From Bacteroidota bacterium (GTDB lineage: Bacteria; Bacteroidota; Bacteroidia; Flavobacteriales_D; Sanyastnellaceae), in NCBI GenBank assembly GCA_027619225.1, contig JAQCFW010000011.1:1-64000 (forward strand): 64,000 nt of DNA, read 5' to 3'. A program made the position numbers and the translations under genes. Positions within the stretch are counted from its first letter, which is position 1; each line of letters starts with the position of its first letter. Under the pieces are notes generated by a model. That model was not told the origin of the DNA. It worked only from the letters and a program-made list of their open reading frames with translations, and did no database searches. This document shows, in pieces, positions 9,001-17,587 of this stretch.

Positions 9001-10757
9001 TATTTATTGGAATTATATGTAGTTTTTAATTCGAGCTCTGCGTATTGGGCATCGTCGATGGGCGAAGGTGCGTCTATCATAACGTCACGTCCAGAGTTGT
9101 TTTTAGGAAAGGCGATAAAGTCGCGGATAGAATTAGAGCCTCCGAACATAGAACAAAGTCTATCGAAACCTAAAGCTAACCCGCCATGTGGTGGTGCCCC
9201 GTATTGGAAGGCGTCCATGAGGAATCCGAATTGAGCTTCCGCTTCTTCAGGAGTAAACCCAAGCAAGTCGAACATCCTCGATTGAAGTTCTCGATTGTGA
9301 ATTCTAATAGATCCACCACCGATTTCTACTCCGTTTATTACCATATCATAGGCATTCGCTTTCACCTTTCCTGGATCGGTGTCGATGAGGCTGAGTTGGT
9401 CTGGCTTAGGGGAAGTGAATGGGTGATGCATAGCGTGATACCTCTCGGTTTTTTCGTCCCATTCGAGCAGCGGAAAGTCCATTACCCACAAGGGCTTGAA
9501 GACCTTCGGGTCGCGCAGCCCCAGTTCTGATCCGAGGTGCAGCCTCAATTCGCCTAACTGCTTGCGGGTTTTGTCTAAATCCCCTGAAAGGACAAGTATG
9601 AGGTCTCCCTTTTGTGCTGACATTTCTTTCGCCCAAACCGCTCTAGCTCCCTCATCAAAAAACTTATCTACACTACTCTTCGTTGTCCCATCCTCATTGA
9701 TTCGACAATAAATAAGTCCCTTCGCACCTATCTGAGGACGCTTCACCCAATCTGCAAGCTTGTCTAACTTTTTACGTGTGTACTCCGCCCCTCCAGGAAC
9801 TAAAATTCCGAGCACCGTTTCCGCAGAATCAAAGACTCCGAATCCCTTCCCTTTAGCTACCTCACACATGTCAACGAACTCCATCCCAAACCTCACATCC
9901 GGCTTATCCGAACCATAAATACGCATGGCTTCGTCGTAGTCCATCCTTGGAAAGTCTTCGATCTCCACCTCTAGAACCACTTTGAAGAGGTGTCTTACCA
10001 TGCCCTCAAATGTGTTTAAAATATCCTCCTGCTCTACGAAAGCCATCTCGCAGTCTATCTGCGTAAACTCAGGTTGACGGTCTGCTCTAAGATCCTCGTC
10101 ACGAAAGCATTTTACGATTTGGTAATAGCGATCGAAACCACTTACCATAAGAAGCTGCTTAAATGTCTGAGGACTTTGCGGAAGGGCGTAAAACTGCCCA
10201 GGGTTCATCCTGCTCGGCACAACGAAATCTCTCGCCCCCTCAGGCGTACTCTTAATCAAGTACGGTGTCTCAACATCGATAAATCCGACGGAATCTAAAT
10301 ACTTTCGAGTCTCCATTCCCACTCTGTGGCGAAGCATAATATTCGCTTGCACGGGTTTTCTACGAAGATCTAAATATCGGTATTGCATCCTCAAATCATC
10401 TCCGCCATCTGTTTCATCCTCGATTGTAAATGGAGGAGTTTTACTTGCATTGAGAACTTCGAGCGAGCTTACCTCTATCTCAATTTCCCCCGTAGGATTG
10501 TTTTTATTCTTGCTCACTCTTTCGATAACATTCCCCGAGACTTTAATCACGTACTCCCGACCCAGCTTCCTTGCTTTCTCACAAAGCTCATCGCTGGTTT
10601 CCATATTGAAAACAAGCTGAGTAATCCCATATCTATCCCTAAGATCTACGAACGTCATCCCCCCCAAGTCACGCGCCTTTTGGACCCAACCAGAAAGAGT
10701 AACATATGAACCTACATTTTCTAAGCGCAATTCGCCACAAGTATGTGTTCTGTGCAT
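9000..10757 (-). CDS. aspS: Aspartate--tRNA ligase
   Basis: A 585-residue class IIb synthetase with an N-terminal anticodon-binding OB fold (about 1-110), class II motif 2 ([20 protein letters not shown]), the bacterial GAD insertion, and motif 3 ([14 protein letters not shown]) near the C-terminus. It charges tRNA-Asp; whether it also acts on tRNA-Asn is not decided here. The start is a Met four bases after a TATCTTTG promoter box, so the mRNA is probably leaderless. It is the first gene of the operon aspS-bacilliredoxin-trpS. Confidence 0.97.
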   Translation of the reverse strand: MHRTHTCGELRLENVGSYVTLSGWVQKARDLGGMTFVDLRDRYGITQLVFNMETSDELCEKARKLGREYVIKVSGNVIERVSKNKNNPTGEIEIEVSSLEVLNASKTPPFTIEDETDGGDDLRMQYRYLDLRRKPVQANIMLRHRVGMETRKYLDSVGFIDVETPYLIKSTPEGARDFVVPSRMNPGQFYALPQSPQTFKQLLMVSGFDRYYQIVKCFRDEDLRADRQPEFTQIDCEMAFVEQEDILNTFEGMVRHLFKVVLEVEIEDFPRMDYDEAMRIYGSDKPDVRFGMEFVDMCEVAKGKGFGVFDSAETVLGILVPGGAEYTRKKLDKLADWVKRPQIGAKGLIYCRINEDGTTKSSVDKFFDEGARAVWAKEMSAQKGDLILVLSGDLDKTRKQLGELRLHLGSELGLRDPKVFKPLWVMDFPLLEWDEKTERYHAMHHPFTSPKPDQLSLIDTDPGKVKANAYDMVINGVEIGGGSIRIHNRELQSRMFDLLGFTPEEAEAQFGFLMDAFQYGAPPHGGLALGFDRLCSMFGGSNSIRDFIAFPKNNSGRDVMIDAPSPIDDAQYAELELKTTYNSNK

Positions 10758-10769
10758 GATGCAAAGATA
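10758..10769 (-). promoter_or_regulatory. aspS promoter -7 box, leaderless arrangement
   Basis: On the minus strand TATCTTTG is followed by CATC and then the aspS ATG. It matches the Bacteroidota -7 consensus TAnnTTTG exactly. The four-base spacing places the expected start of transcription at the ATG itself. Confidence 0.7.
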
Positions 10770-10801
10770 GAGCTAGAGAGATAGTTAGCAGGGATTTCTA
10801 C

Positions 10802-10978
10802 CTACAATATCCCGACCGCCAATTCAACCCAAATTAGAATCAAAGTCAACAGGATAATTAACGTTAATGCAACTTGTTTTCGAACGTCAGCAACTTTTTG
10901 AAAAACAGTTCTCAAAGCAAATCCTGTGCTAGATAAAAGCACACCAGCAATGATAAAGTCAATTATATCCCAATCCAT
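10802..10978 (-). CDS. Small membrane protein, unknown
   Basis: I do not recognise this 58-residue protein. It begins MDWDIIDFIIAGVLLSS and has two predicted membrane segments (about residues 6-22 and 36-57) separated by a basic loop (QKVADVRKQ). The ATG at 10978 overlaps the 3' end of the upstream lipoprotein gene by 16 bases, so the two are probably co-translated. A longer reading from 11026 would add 16 residues lying inside the lipoprotein gene and is less likely. It could be a partner of the lipoprotein in the envelope. Confidence 0.55.
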   Translation of the reverse strand: MDWDIIDFIIAGVLLSSTGFALRTVFQKVADVRKQVALTLIILLTLILIWVELAVGIL

Positions 10979-11916
10979 TTTCTTTGTTCGCTTAGTACTT
11001 TCAAAGTATGACCCCAGCTGTTCCAACTCTCCTTTTGTTCCTCAAAGTCATCGTTAAAAGGACCCGCGACAAGAATCAGCTCAGTGCTTTCTCCTTCTTC
11101 ATCGGAAGAAAGAAACAATTTCTCGACGTAATTCACCCCTTCGAAATTGTAGTCTATTTGGATATATAAGCTAGGCCAAACGGCAGTTAGTCTACCGGTA
11201 CGCAAAATATCACCCGATGCATCCTTAACGACAACCTTCGAATCGCGGTTCCAATCAGATTCATAGATCGCTTTTTCATAGAACCCCTCGCCTAAACGTG
11301 TTGCGTAAATAGAATCTGTGATGACCTTATAAATATCTTTAGCTTTTGCATCTATCGTGATTGTCTGTGAAATAAAACGCGAAGAAATCAGGTTTTCAAC
11401 CTCACGATCAGTGAGGAAATCTACTTCATGAAACCTGGCGCTTCCATTCCCCCCGTTGATATACCGAAACCCCACAACTGAATCATTTTCTACGGTTACA
11501 GCTTGGATTACGATAATCAACTCATCGTTTTGTGAATACTCGTTGTAATACCGCGCTAGTTTAGGAGTTGTGATGTCCATGGGTTTGGCGTCGGGATACT
11601 TTGCCATGTCTATAAACATGAGTGATGACCCATTCCAGGTATCTTCCTGAGTTGCCATTCTCCCATTCACGACTGGCACATCTGCCCAATCTGAGAAATC
11701 TACAACAGGAAACCCATTGAGATTGTCAGGGCAATACCAACCTCCATAGTTGTGAGGCTCACGTCTTTCATTTTCTTCTTGTGGCTCTGATTCAGCTGAG
11801 AGTTGCCTTGTTTCAGTATCGTTATTATTTTCTTTGTCGGCATTAAGCTCTAAGTTGTCACAAGAAAAAAAGCTAAGAAGACCCATTGCTATAAGTGCGT
11901 AGTAATTTTTTTTCAT
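10963..11916 (-). CDS. Lipoprotein with SRPBCC-like C-terminal region
   Basis: 317 residues from the preferred ATG (MKKNYYALIAMGLLSFFSC, with the lipobox Cys near residue 19); the mature protein is probably membrane-anchored. An acidic Asn/Glu-rich linker (about 20-55) follows. The rest has no name I can give with confidence. The last part (residues about 180-315: SQTITIDAKAKDIYKVIT ... GPFNDDFEEQKESW ... GHTLKVL) resembles the start and final helix of SRPBCC/AHSA1-type ligand-binding folds. That is inference from pattern only. The next gene, a small membrane protein, overlaps its end. An upstream start at 11940 would add eight residues. Confidence 0.7.
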   Translation of the reverse strand: MKKNYYALIAMGLLSFFSCDNLELNADKENNNDTETRQLSAESEPQEENERREPHNYGGWYCPDNLNGFPVVDFSDWADVPVVNGRMATQEDTWNGSSLMFIDMAKYPDAKPMDITTPKLARYYNEYSQNDELIIVIQAVTVENDSVVGFRYINGGNGSARFHEVDFLTDREVENLISSRFISQTITIDAKAKDIYKVITDSIYATRLGEGFYEKAIYESDWNRDSKVVVKDASGDILRTGRLTAVWPSLYIQIDYNFEGVNYVEKLFLSSDEEGESTELILVAGPFNDDFEEQKESWNSWGHTLKVLSEQRKWIGI

Positions 11917-11986
11917 TTTCTTAGATTTATAGATATTCAACTCATTAGCTCATGTTCGGACCCCGATTTTCACGAACTCTATGATA

Positions 11987-12520
11987 TCATTTCAAGTCTA
12001 TTTTATCGATCATGAGTTCAAACTTTTCATTCTGTTCATTCCCTATTAAAAATGTAAGCTCTTCAAAAGAATCGCTCGAAAAATTCGAAATATCTAGTCT
12101 TCTTCCTCGAAAAGATGGATACATGTCTTTTAGTGGTATTTCAATTTCTTGCCATTCTCCTGATGTTGAGAAAGGGTAGACGAAAGAATAATAATCTCCC
12201 GTGTTAGATTTAATTCTAAATTGATAGTTTTTGCCGTCACCCCGTAGTTTAATATTAACCTTGGTGTTGTCTTTGATTAGTATTTTTTCAAATCCAAAAC
12301 GTACAGAAGAAAACCCGCCATTGTTCTCTAATGATATTTCACCTTCGAAAACACCATGCCCCTCAGCATTTAATCTAAAGTTGCCAGATGACCTTCCTCC
12401 CATAACAACATCATCTACAACTCTCCAGTTTTGAATGTCTGATTTTTTGTTGAAATCAAAAATCAATGGTGAGGTTATTAAAGAAGATAAAACCATGGTC
12501 CAGATTAAGTTTTGTAGCAT
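11987..12520 (-). CDS. CIA30-domain protein
   Basis: 177 residues. After a short hydrophobic N-terminus (possible signal segment, residues 1-20) the protein is a single CIA30/NDUFAF1-like jelly-roll: FDFNKKSDIQNWRVVDDVVM, GGRSSGNFRL, FEGEISLENNGGFSSVRF and FRIKSNTGDYYSFVYPF. In eukaryotes CIA30 helps assemble complex I; bacterial members are carbohydrate-binding-like and their role is unsettled. It lies in the accessory region. A GTTAGAG sequence about 50 bases before its start, on the coding strand, resembles the ends of the inverted-repeat sites elsewhere in this region, but only weakly. Confidence 0.85.
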   Translation of the reverse strand: MLQNLIWTMVLSSLITSPLIFDFNKKSDIQNWRVVDDVVMGGRSSGNFRLNAEGHGVFEGEISLENNGGFSSVRFGFEKILIKDNTKVNIKLRGDGKNYQFRIKSNTGDYYSFVYPFSTSGEWQEIEIPLKDMYPSFRGRRLDISNFSSDSFEELTFLIGNEQNEKFELMIDKIDLK

Positions 12521-12649
12521 TTGTGTGTGTAAGGTGTCTTGTCAAATTTAGACTCTAACAAGTGTTCTCAACATATAAATAAAGTTAATGAAAAAACCAG
12601 ATACTCCTTTCGAATACCGCCCGCTTTGTAACTTAAACATGAATCCAAT

Positions 12650-13447
12650 CTACCACCACACAATAAAAAAAGTTAGATATAAATCTTCACATTTTTGCCA
12701 ACACAAAGACGCTTGTTTTTCTTTCATACTTGTGTTAATGAAATTCTCCACACCCGCAAAGTCTGTCCAATTTTCGTTTTCAGAGGGGTTCATTCCCCAC
12801 TCCTTTTTTGGTGGCAAATGATATTCTTTTGCTGAATTGTCTAAGTTGGAAAATGTTTCAAAATTGAAATAAAAACCACGAATGGCTTTTTCATAAATGG
12901 GACTGAAACTTCCTTTGTATTCATAAGGAACAAACAATGAAACCAACAAACAGATGGCTTGAGAAACATCCTCAATTTCTATATTGTTAAACTTTGCCTT
13001 AGCACAGTTGTGGTATAGCAAAGGCAATTGTTTTTGTTTTAATTTCTCTAATTTTTCTCTCAAAGAATCATTTCTATTGGGACCAATCCAGTTGTTTATG
13101 GGTGAAGAAGAAATACTTGGGTCAAATAGATAAAACTTATAAGCTAATTCCAAATGGATTACCTGACTTGAAGCGATTTCTTCAATAATGAAATCTATTT
13201 CACCGATGGTTTTTTTGTCTTCAATGAGCTGAATATTTTCATAAAGCACTTTGTAGTTGACAGAGGATTTAATTAATTCAGACACAATTTTTTCTGCCAA
13301 ATGGCCCAATCTTATATTGGTGGGCAAATCAAATTCTAGATCATTAGATAGCTCCAATTCTGACAAATTAAAAGTGTGTAAACCAGTAATTGAATAGTCA
13401 AGACTGTTCGCTTTAAAAATTGACTTTATCCTTGACTTTGATTTCAT
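12650..13447 (-). CDS. DUF1853 family protein (PD-(D/E)XK-like)
   Basis: 265 residues matching DUF1853. The features seen are RLGHLAEKIVSEL near residue 46, KTIGEIDFIIEE, VIHLELAYKFYLFD and NWIGPNRNDSLREKLEKL. The GEID followed by ELAYK pattern is that of the PD-(D/E)XK nuclease superfamily core (Asp ... Glu-x-Lys type), so a nuclease or nuclease-derived role is plausible but unproven. The start is the ATG at 13447; no promoter box precedes it closely. An inverted-repeat site (13524-13590) lies just upstream. Confidence 0.85.
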   Translation of the reverse strand: MKSKSRIKSIFKANSLDYSITGLHTFNLSELELSNDLEFDLPTNIRLGHLAEKIVSELIKSSVNYKVLYENIQLIEDKKTIGEIDFIIEEIASSQVIHLELAYKFYLFDPSISSSPINNWIGPNRNDSLREKLEKLKQKQLPLLYHNCAKAKFNNIEIEDVSQAICLLVSLFVPYEYKGSFSPIYEKAIRGFYFNFETFSNLDNSAKEYHLPPKKEWGMNPSENENWTDFAGVENFINTSMKEKQASLCWQKCEDLYLTFFIVWW

Positions 13448-13523
13448 TTATTTGTTTCTGTACGAATTATCCAAGGCCTGTGCTCTGTTGTATTTAATAT
13501 TTCTCGGATTTTCATTTTTTAAG

Positions 13524-13590
13524 TTGGTTATAACTTAATTGCTAAAGCAAGTTATACAATTTGTCTTAGCTGCGGTTATAACGGGTTTTA
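13524..13590 (-). repeat. attC-like inverted-repeat site 3
   Basis: TATAACTT (13529-13536) and AAGTTATA (13549-13556) form a perfect inverted repeat with a 12-base loop. The stem extends through TTG/CAA with a two-base bulge (GT, 13527-13528). GTTATACA (13551-13558) is identical to 17563-17570 of the site at 17.4 kb. ATAACGGGTTTT (13578-13589) differs from that site's outer end (17373-17384) by one inserted G. The site sits upstream of the DUF1853 gene on its coding strand. Confidence 0.45.
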
Positions 13591-13678
13591 CTTATCAAGA
13601 TTATTCAACAAGTATTAAAAATGCAGCCTTTGAATGATTCGATACAAACCATCACATTAAAAGCCGTAATGTAATGCT

Positions 13679-13690
13679 TATCTTTACCTA
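13679..13690 (+). promoter_or_regulatory. GAF-SpoIIE gene promoter -7 box
   Basis: TATCTTTA (13679-13686) is one base from TAnnTTTG and stands four bases before the ATG, giving a predicted leaderless transcript. Confidence 0.5.
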
Positions 13691-15082
13691 ATGGAAGCGG
13701 AAACTTCAAATAATGACATCCAGAGTTTACGTACAAACGCACACTATTTAGAGGTCATTAATACGTTCGCTTCGGAGTTGCTAAAAACAAGAACAACTGA
13801 TGAAATTGTTTGGACCGTTGCAAAGCACGCCATCGCAAAATTAGGCTTCATAGATTGTGTGGTCTATCTGTTCGATGATGACAACGAATTCTTGTTGCAA
13901 CGTGCCGCTCACGGACCCAAGAACCCAATAGCTTTTGACATCAAAAACCCGATCAAACTGAAAATCGGTCAGGGAATTTGTGGTAATGTTGCTTTAACAG
14001 GCTTGCCAGAGCTAGTGTTAGACACTTCGACCCACGACAAGTATAAGATAGACGATGCCATGAGGTTGTCTGAAATAGCCGTTCCAATTATGTCTGAAGG
14101 AAAGGTTCTGGGGGTTATAGATTCCGAACATCCTGACAAAAACTTTTACACCCAAGAGGACCTGCGCATTCTTATAACGATTGCTTCGATGACCTCATTT
14201 AAGCTAGTGGAAGCGGATGTCCAACAGGAATTACTACAGTATCAGGGTCAACTCGAAGAATTAGTTCAAATACAAACTCAGGAATTGCACACTACCATTG
14301 ATAAGCTTCACCTCAGTAATCTTGAAAAGGAGAACCTTCTTACCGACATTACAGACAGTATTTCGTATGCAAAAAACATTCAAACTGCGATTCTTCCTTC
14401 TAAGAAAATCATAAAGAAATTATTGAGAGACTCCTTCATCTATTACAAGCCCAAAGACATTGTAGCAGGAGATTTTTACTGGTTGCAAGAACGAAACAAT
14501 AAGTTGTTGTTTGCTGCTGCAGACTGCACAGGACATGGAGTCCCGGGAGCCATGATAAGTGTTGTTTGCAACAATGCTTTGAATCGTTCAGTTAGAGAAT
14601 ACGACTTAACAGATCCCGGTAAAATATTAGACAAAACCCGGGATATTATTAAAGAGGAGTTCGAAAAAAGTGGAAAGGAGGTAAACGACGGAATGGACAT
14701 TGCGCTGTGCTCGTTGGAAGGTGTTCAACTGAAATATGCAGGCGCACTAATTCCTGTTTGGATTATTAGAGATGGTAAGATTATAGAAATCAAAGGTGAT
14801 AGACAACCAATCGGGAAATATGTACAGCAAAAGCCCTACACTACCCATACACTTGATTTGCAAAAAGGCGACACGATCTATATTTTTTCTGATGGATTTG
14901 TATCTCAATTTGGAGGCGAAAAAGGAAAGAAATTTAAAACGCAACCATTTAGAGATTTACTGCTGAAAATCCAAGACAAGATCATGTATGACCAAAAGAC
15001 AATTCTTTACAGAACTTTCGAAGACTGGAAAGGCAACTTGGAACAAATTGACGACGTATGTGTGATTGGGGTTCGCGTTTAG
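13691..15082 (+). CDS. GAF-domain SpoIIE/PP2C-type phosphatase
   Basis: 463 residues. An N-terminal GAF domain (about 15-170) is followed by a coiled-coil linker (about 175-215, rich in Glu, Gln and Leu) and then a SpoIIE/PP2C-type serine phosphatase domain (about 230-463). The metal-binding residues are in KDIVAGDFYW and AADCTGHGVPGAMISV, with DGMDIALC and IYIFSDGFVSQFGGE further on. Such proteins dephosphorylate anti-anti-sigma factors or other phosphoserine partners in response to a signal sensed by the GAF domain. No anti-sigma partner gene is nearby. It is the only plus-strand gene in the accessory region and seems to have its own promoter. Confidence 0.93.
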   Translation: MEAETSNNDIQSLRTNAHYLEVINTFASELLKTRTTDEIVWTVAKHAIAKLGFIDCVVYLFDDDNEFLLQRAAHGPKNPIAFDIKNPIKLKIGQGICGNVALTGLPELVLDTSTHDKYKIDDAMRLSEIAVPIMSEGKVLGVIDSEHPDKNFYTQEDLRILITIASMTSFKLVEADVQQELLQYQGQLEELVQIQTQELHTTIDKLHLSNLEKENLLTDITDSISYAKNIQTAILPSKKIIKKLLRDSFIYYKPKDIVAGDFYWLQERNNKLLFAAADCTGHGVPGAMISVVCNNALNRSVREYDLTDPGKILDKTRDIIKEEFEKSGKEVNDGMDIALCSLEGVQLKYAGALIPVWIIRDGKIIEIKGDRQPIGKYVQQKPYTTHTLDLQKGDTIYIFSDGFVSQFGGEKGKKFKTQPFRDLLLKIQDKIMYDQKTILYRTFEDWKGNLEQIDDVCVIGVRV

Positions 15083-15097
15083 TGAAGAGCACCAGTA

Positions 15098-15394
15098 TTA
15101 TTCATTCAGGGAATATTCCCCTATTAAATATGTTGTTGCTATCAATAACAGAAGAAGACCAAAAGCGTTATAGTGATTAATTCTTTTACCTTCTAGAAAG
15201 TCTCTAATAGAATGACCGGGTCTTGTCATAAGTTCTTTTAATGAAAAAAAGAACCGTTTATTAATCACAAGGGCTCCATTCAAAATCCCATTGTCAAAGA
15301 AATGTTTCAAAGAAAATCTATGTATCGACGTTTTTTGGCCGCAAAATTCACAAAAGTTTTCTTCAGCAGAATTAGTACAATTTAAACATTTCAT
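15098..15394 (-). CDS. Short DUF3667-like protein
   Basis: 98 residues that match the start of DUF3667 proteins. There is a zinc ribbon (CLNC ... CEFCGQKT), then FSLKHFFDN, SLKELMTRPGHSIRDFL and EGKRINHYN, followed by one hydrophobic segment before the stop. The family is usually more than twice this length with several membrane segments, so this copy appears truncated after the first one (family length is known; truncation is inferred). It starts 6 bases after the stop of the upstream alpha/beta hydrolase gene. Confidence 0.7.
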   Translation of the reverse strand: MKCLNCTNSAEENFCEFCGQKTSIHRFSLKHFFDNGILNGALVINKRFFFSLKELMTRPGHSIRDFLEGKRINHYNAFGLLLLLIATTYLIGEYSLNE

Positions 15395-15400
15395 TAATGT

Positions 15401-16348
15401 TTAATCATCTTTTTTCAAAAATGAAAGAACAGCTTCTAAACTTTGATTTGGGCTCTCTTCCATTGGAACATGACCGACATTACTCAGAATAACTAAAGTA
15501 TCATTGGGCAAGTCACGATGAAACTTGTAGGCCTCTTCTACAGGAATCAGCAAGTCTTTTTCTCCCCACAGAATGAGTGTTCTTTGCTCGATTAATTTAA
15601 TATTATTGTGGGCAATTAAATCAGTTTGTGCCTTAAACTTATCAATAAAAGCCTGTCTATTTCCTTTCCTTAGCGCAAGTTCGAAATACCGGTCCACAAG
15701 CGCCTCTGATATTTTAGTTTTGTCAGCATATACATTTTCGACACTTGCTTTTACGACAAACCGAGGTGTGATAAATGTAAAAATATTTTTAACGAGAGGT
15801 GTCTGAGCGATCCGAAATGCCAAGGGAACACTCTTCGCTTCAGAGGGATAACCAGAAGCATCAATAAGGATCAATTTATCGACCATTTCGGGATATTTGC
15901 ATGTAAAATTCCACGCAATACTTCCGCCCAAAGAATTCCCACCAAGTACGCATTTATTTATTTCAAGGGAGTCTAAAAAGTCAGCAATAAAATCTACATA
16001 ATTGTCAATTGAATAATTCCTGTTTGGGAATGGTCCGGTAAGTCCGTAGGCAGGCAGATCCATTCTAACTACACGATGGTCCTGTTTTAATTGTGCAGTC
16101 CAATCATTAAAAGTATGCAGACTCGCAGCGGTTCCATGAATCAGAACAATGGGAATTGAATCTGGCGCATCTCCTTCATCACGAAAATGAACGTCCATTC
16201 CATTCACAGAAATGAACGTAGAGGGTGATGGTGCATATTTTGTCTTTAATTCTTCCAAAGGCTTGTCTCGATAACCGAAAAGTGATAAAATTAGAACCGC
16301 CAAAAAACAGATACTACAAAGAAATATTTTTATGATCTTGACCATCAA
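15401..16348 (-). CDS. Alpha/beta-fold hydrolase, membrane-anchored
   Basis: 315 residues. An N-terminal hydrophobic segment (about 3-23) probably anchors the protein in the membrane. The catalytic core shows the oxyanion HG (VLIHGTAAS), the nucleophile elbow GGNSLGGSIAW, the acid in WGEKDLLIP and the catalytic His in NVGHVPMEE. The substrate is unknown; the profile is that of a generic esterase/epoxide-hydrolase-like enzyme. It follows the DUF457 gene by 26 bases and precedes the short DUF3667 gene by 6, so the three form a likely unit within the accessory region. Confidence 0.9.
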   Translation of the reverse strand: MMVKIIKIFLCSICFLAVLILSLFGYRDKPLEELKTKYAPSPSTFISVNGMDVHFRDEGDAPDSIPIVLIHGTAASLHTFNDWTAQLKQDHRVVRMDLPAYGLTGPFPNRNYSIDNYVDFIADFLDSLEINKCVLGGNSLGGSIAWNFTCKYPEMVDKLILIDASGYPSEAKSVPLAFRIAQTPLVKNIFTFITPRFVVKASVENVYADKTKISEALVDRYFELALRKGNRQAFIDKFKAQTDLIAHNNIKLIEQRTLILWGEKDLLIPVEEAYKFHRDLPNDTLVILSNVGHVPMEESPNQSLEAVLSFLKKDD

Positions 16349-16374
16349 TTTAACTTGGTTTTTAATTTCTATAT

Positions 16375-17343
16375 CTAATTGTAAGATTGTCCTATACTTC
16401 CAGAAGTAAATTCTGTCGTTCCGTTTTGGATTGAAATTTCAAAATATCCTGCAGTCGGCACTTTTTTATCTCCGAATGTTTGGACTCCTCTCATATCAAC
16501 TTGTAAGTTATAAATTCTAATTTTCCCGAGTAGATTGTCAACTGTGTAAAATCCTTTGGCAAACCAACGCATTTTGTCAGCGACATTTTCATCAATTTCT
16601 TTTAAGTACTTTTCATTAATTGGAAATACTTCAATTGAATTGTTATTCTCAGATAGGATTGAATGCTTAAGCATATAAATATTTTCTTGCCCTTTTGCCA
16701 CACCATACCAATTGATATTTGCAATTCCCACTGGCATTGTTAATAATGAGCTGAACTCAATGTTTTCTTTAGCCATTCTTCTTGAAATTTCTTCATTTAC
16801 CTTTTCTTTATTTATGAGCGTAAACATTAAATAAAGCGAACTGATAATTATTCCACAATTATTAAAAGTTGATCTGTTAGGCTTTAATTTATAAATCCAC
16901 AGACTTAATAATAAGCCAATAAATAATGGTACAGTATAAATTGGATCCACAACATTTATACTATCTAAACCTAATCTTCGATCACTAAAAGGTAAAAAAA
17001 GTTGAGTCCCATAAGCTGTAAAAGTATCTAAAAGCATATGTGTAAAAAGACATAGCCAAGCAAACATTAGAAGGATTCTAAATTTGATACGTCTAAACAA
17101 TTTTATTTTACTTAAAAAGAATGCGACTATTAATGATCCAACTATACTGAAAGCTATTGAATGACTAAAACCTCTATGAATACGTAGCATTTCGAATTTA
17201 TCGTAGAATAAATACAGAGCTACATCAAGGTCTGGGATTGTTGCCACAACCGCTCCAACAACTGCACCTTTATTCCCTATTTTTTTTCCGAGAATAGATT
17301 CTCCAATTGCAGCTCCTAATAACCCCTGGGTAATTCTATCCAT
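16375..17343 (-). CDS. DUF457 membrane-bound metal-dependent hydrolase
   Basis: 322 residues. The N-terminus matches the YdjM/DUF457 family: MDRITQGLLGAAIGE, ATIPDLDVALY, HRGFSHSIAF and FTHMLLDTFTAYGTQLF. These carry the conserved Asp and His residues thought to bind metal. Several membrane helices occupy the first 170 residues, followed by a soluble C-terminal part. Family members are inner-membrane proteins, some linked to SOS regulation; the substrate is unknown. The gene is AT-rich, lacks a recognisable promoter box and follows the large inverted-repeat site at 17373-17587, as a cassette gene would. Confidence 0.9.
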   Translation of the reverse strand: MDRITQGLLGAAIGESILGKKIGNKGAVVGAVVATIPDLDVALYLFYDKFEMLRIHRGFSHSIAFSIVGSLIVAFFLSKIKLFRRIKFRILLMFAWLCLFTHMLLDTFTAYGTQLFLPFSDRRLGLDSINVVDPIYTVPLFIGLLLSLWIYKLKPNRSTFNNCGIIISSLYLMFTLINKEKVNEEISRRMAKENIEFSSLLTMPVGIANINWYGVAKGQENIYMLKHSILSENNNSIEVFPINEKYLKEIDENVADKMRWFAKGFYTVDNLLGKIRIYNLQVDMRGVQTFGDKKVPTAGYFEISIQNGTTEFTSGSIGQSYN

Positions 17344-17372
17344 TTTCTTTTCCCATTTTTTCTACTTGCCAC

Positions 17373-17587
17373 ATAACGGTTTTGTATAACGAAAGTGGCG
17401 ACTGGCGGCGCGCGTTCGGCTAGATTATCCCGCTTTGCGGGAGTGGAAGCGTCAGCGTGCGTTTCGGAGTGTCGGCAGAGTCGTTTGTTCGTTTTTATCA
17501 GATAGCAATTTACATAAATTGTAAGAGAAAACATTCTTTAACCATCTGTGCCAGCCATTTATGTTATACATTGTTAGAAGCCGTTAT
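17373..17587 (-). repeat. attC-like inverted-repeat site 2 (215 bp)
   Basis: ATAACGG (17373-17379) pairs with CCGTTAT (17581-17587), and TGTATAAC (17383-17390) pairs with GTTATACA (17563-17570). Both are perfect but have unequal spacers (3 against 10 bases), an asymmetry that recalls integron attC sites. The longer spacer holds GTTAGAAG (17573-17580), the inverse of the end of the site at 18.2 kb. A CCCGC-TTT-GCGGG hairpin lies inside at 17429-17441. The 240-base gap 17344-17583 contains nothing else that I can identify. The stop codon of the small lipoprotein gene (17584-17586) lies within the outer repeat. Confidence 0.55.

Noticed and set aside
12521-12649. Fourth att-type site before the CIA30 gene
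   Set aside because: GTTAGAGTC resembles one end of the other sites, but I could not find a convincing partner half, so it is mentioned only as a weak candidate.
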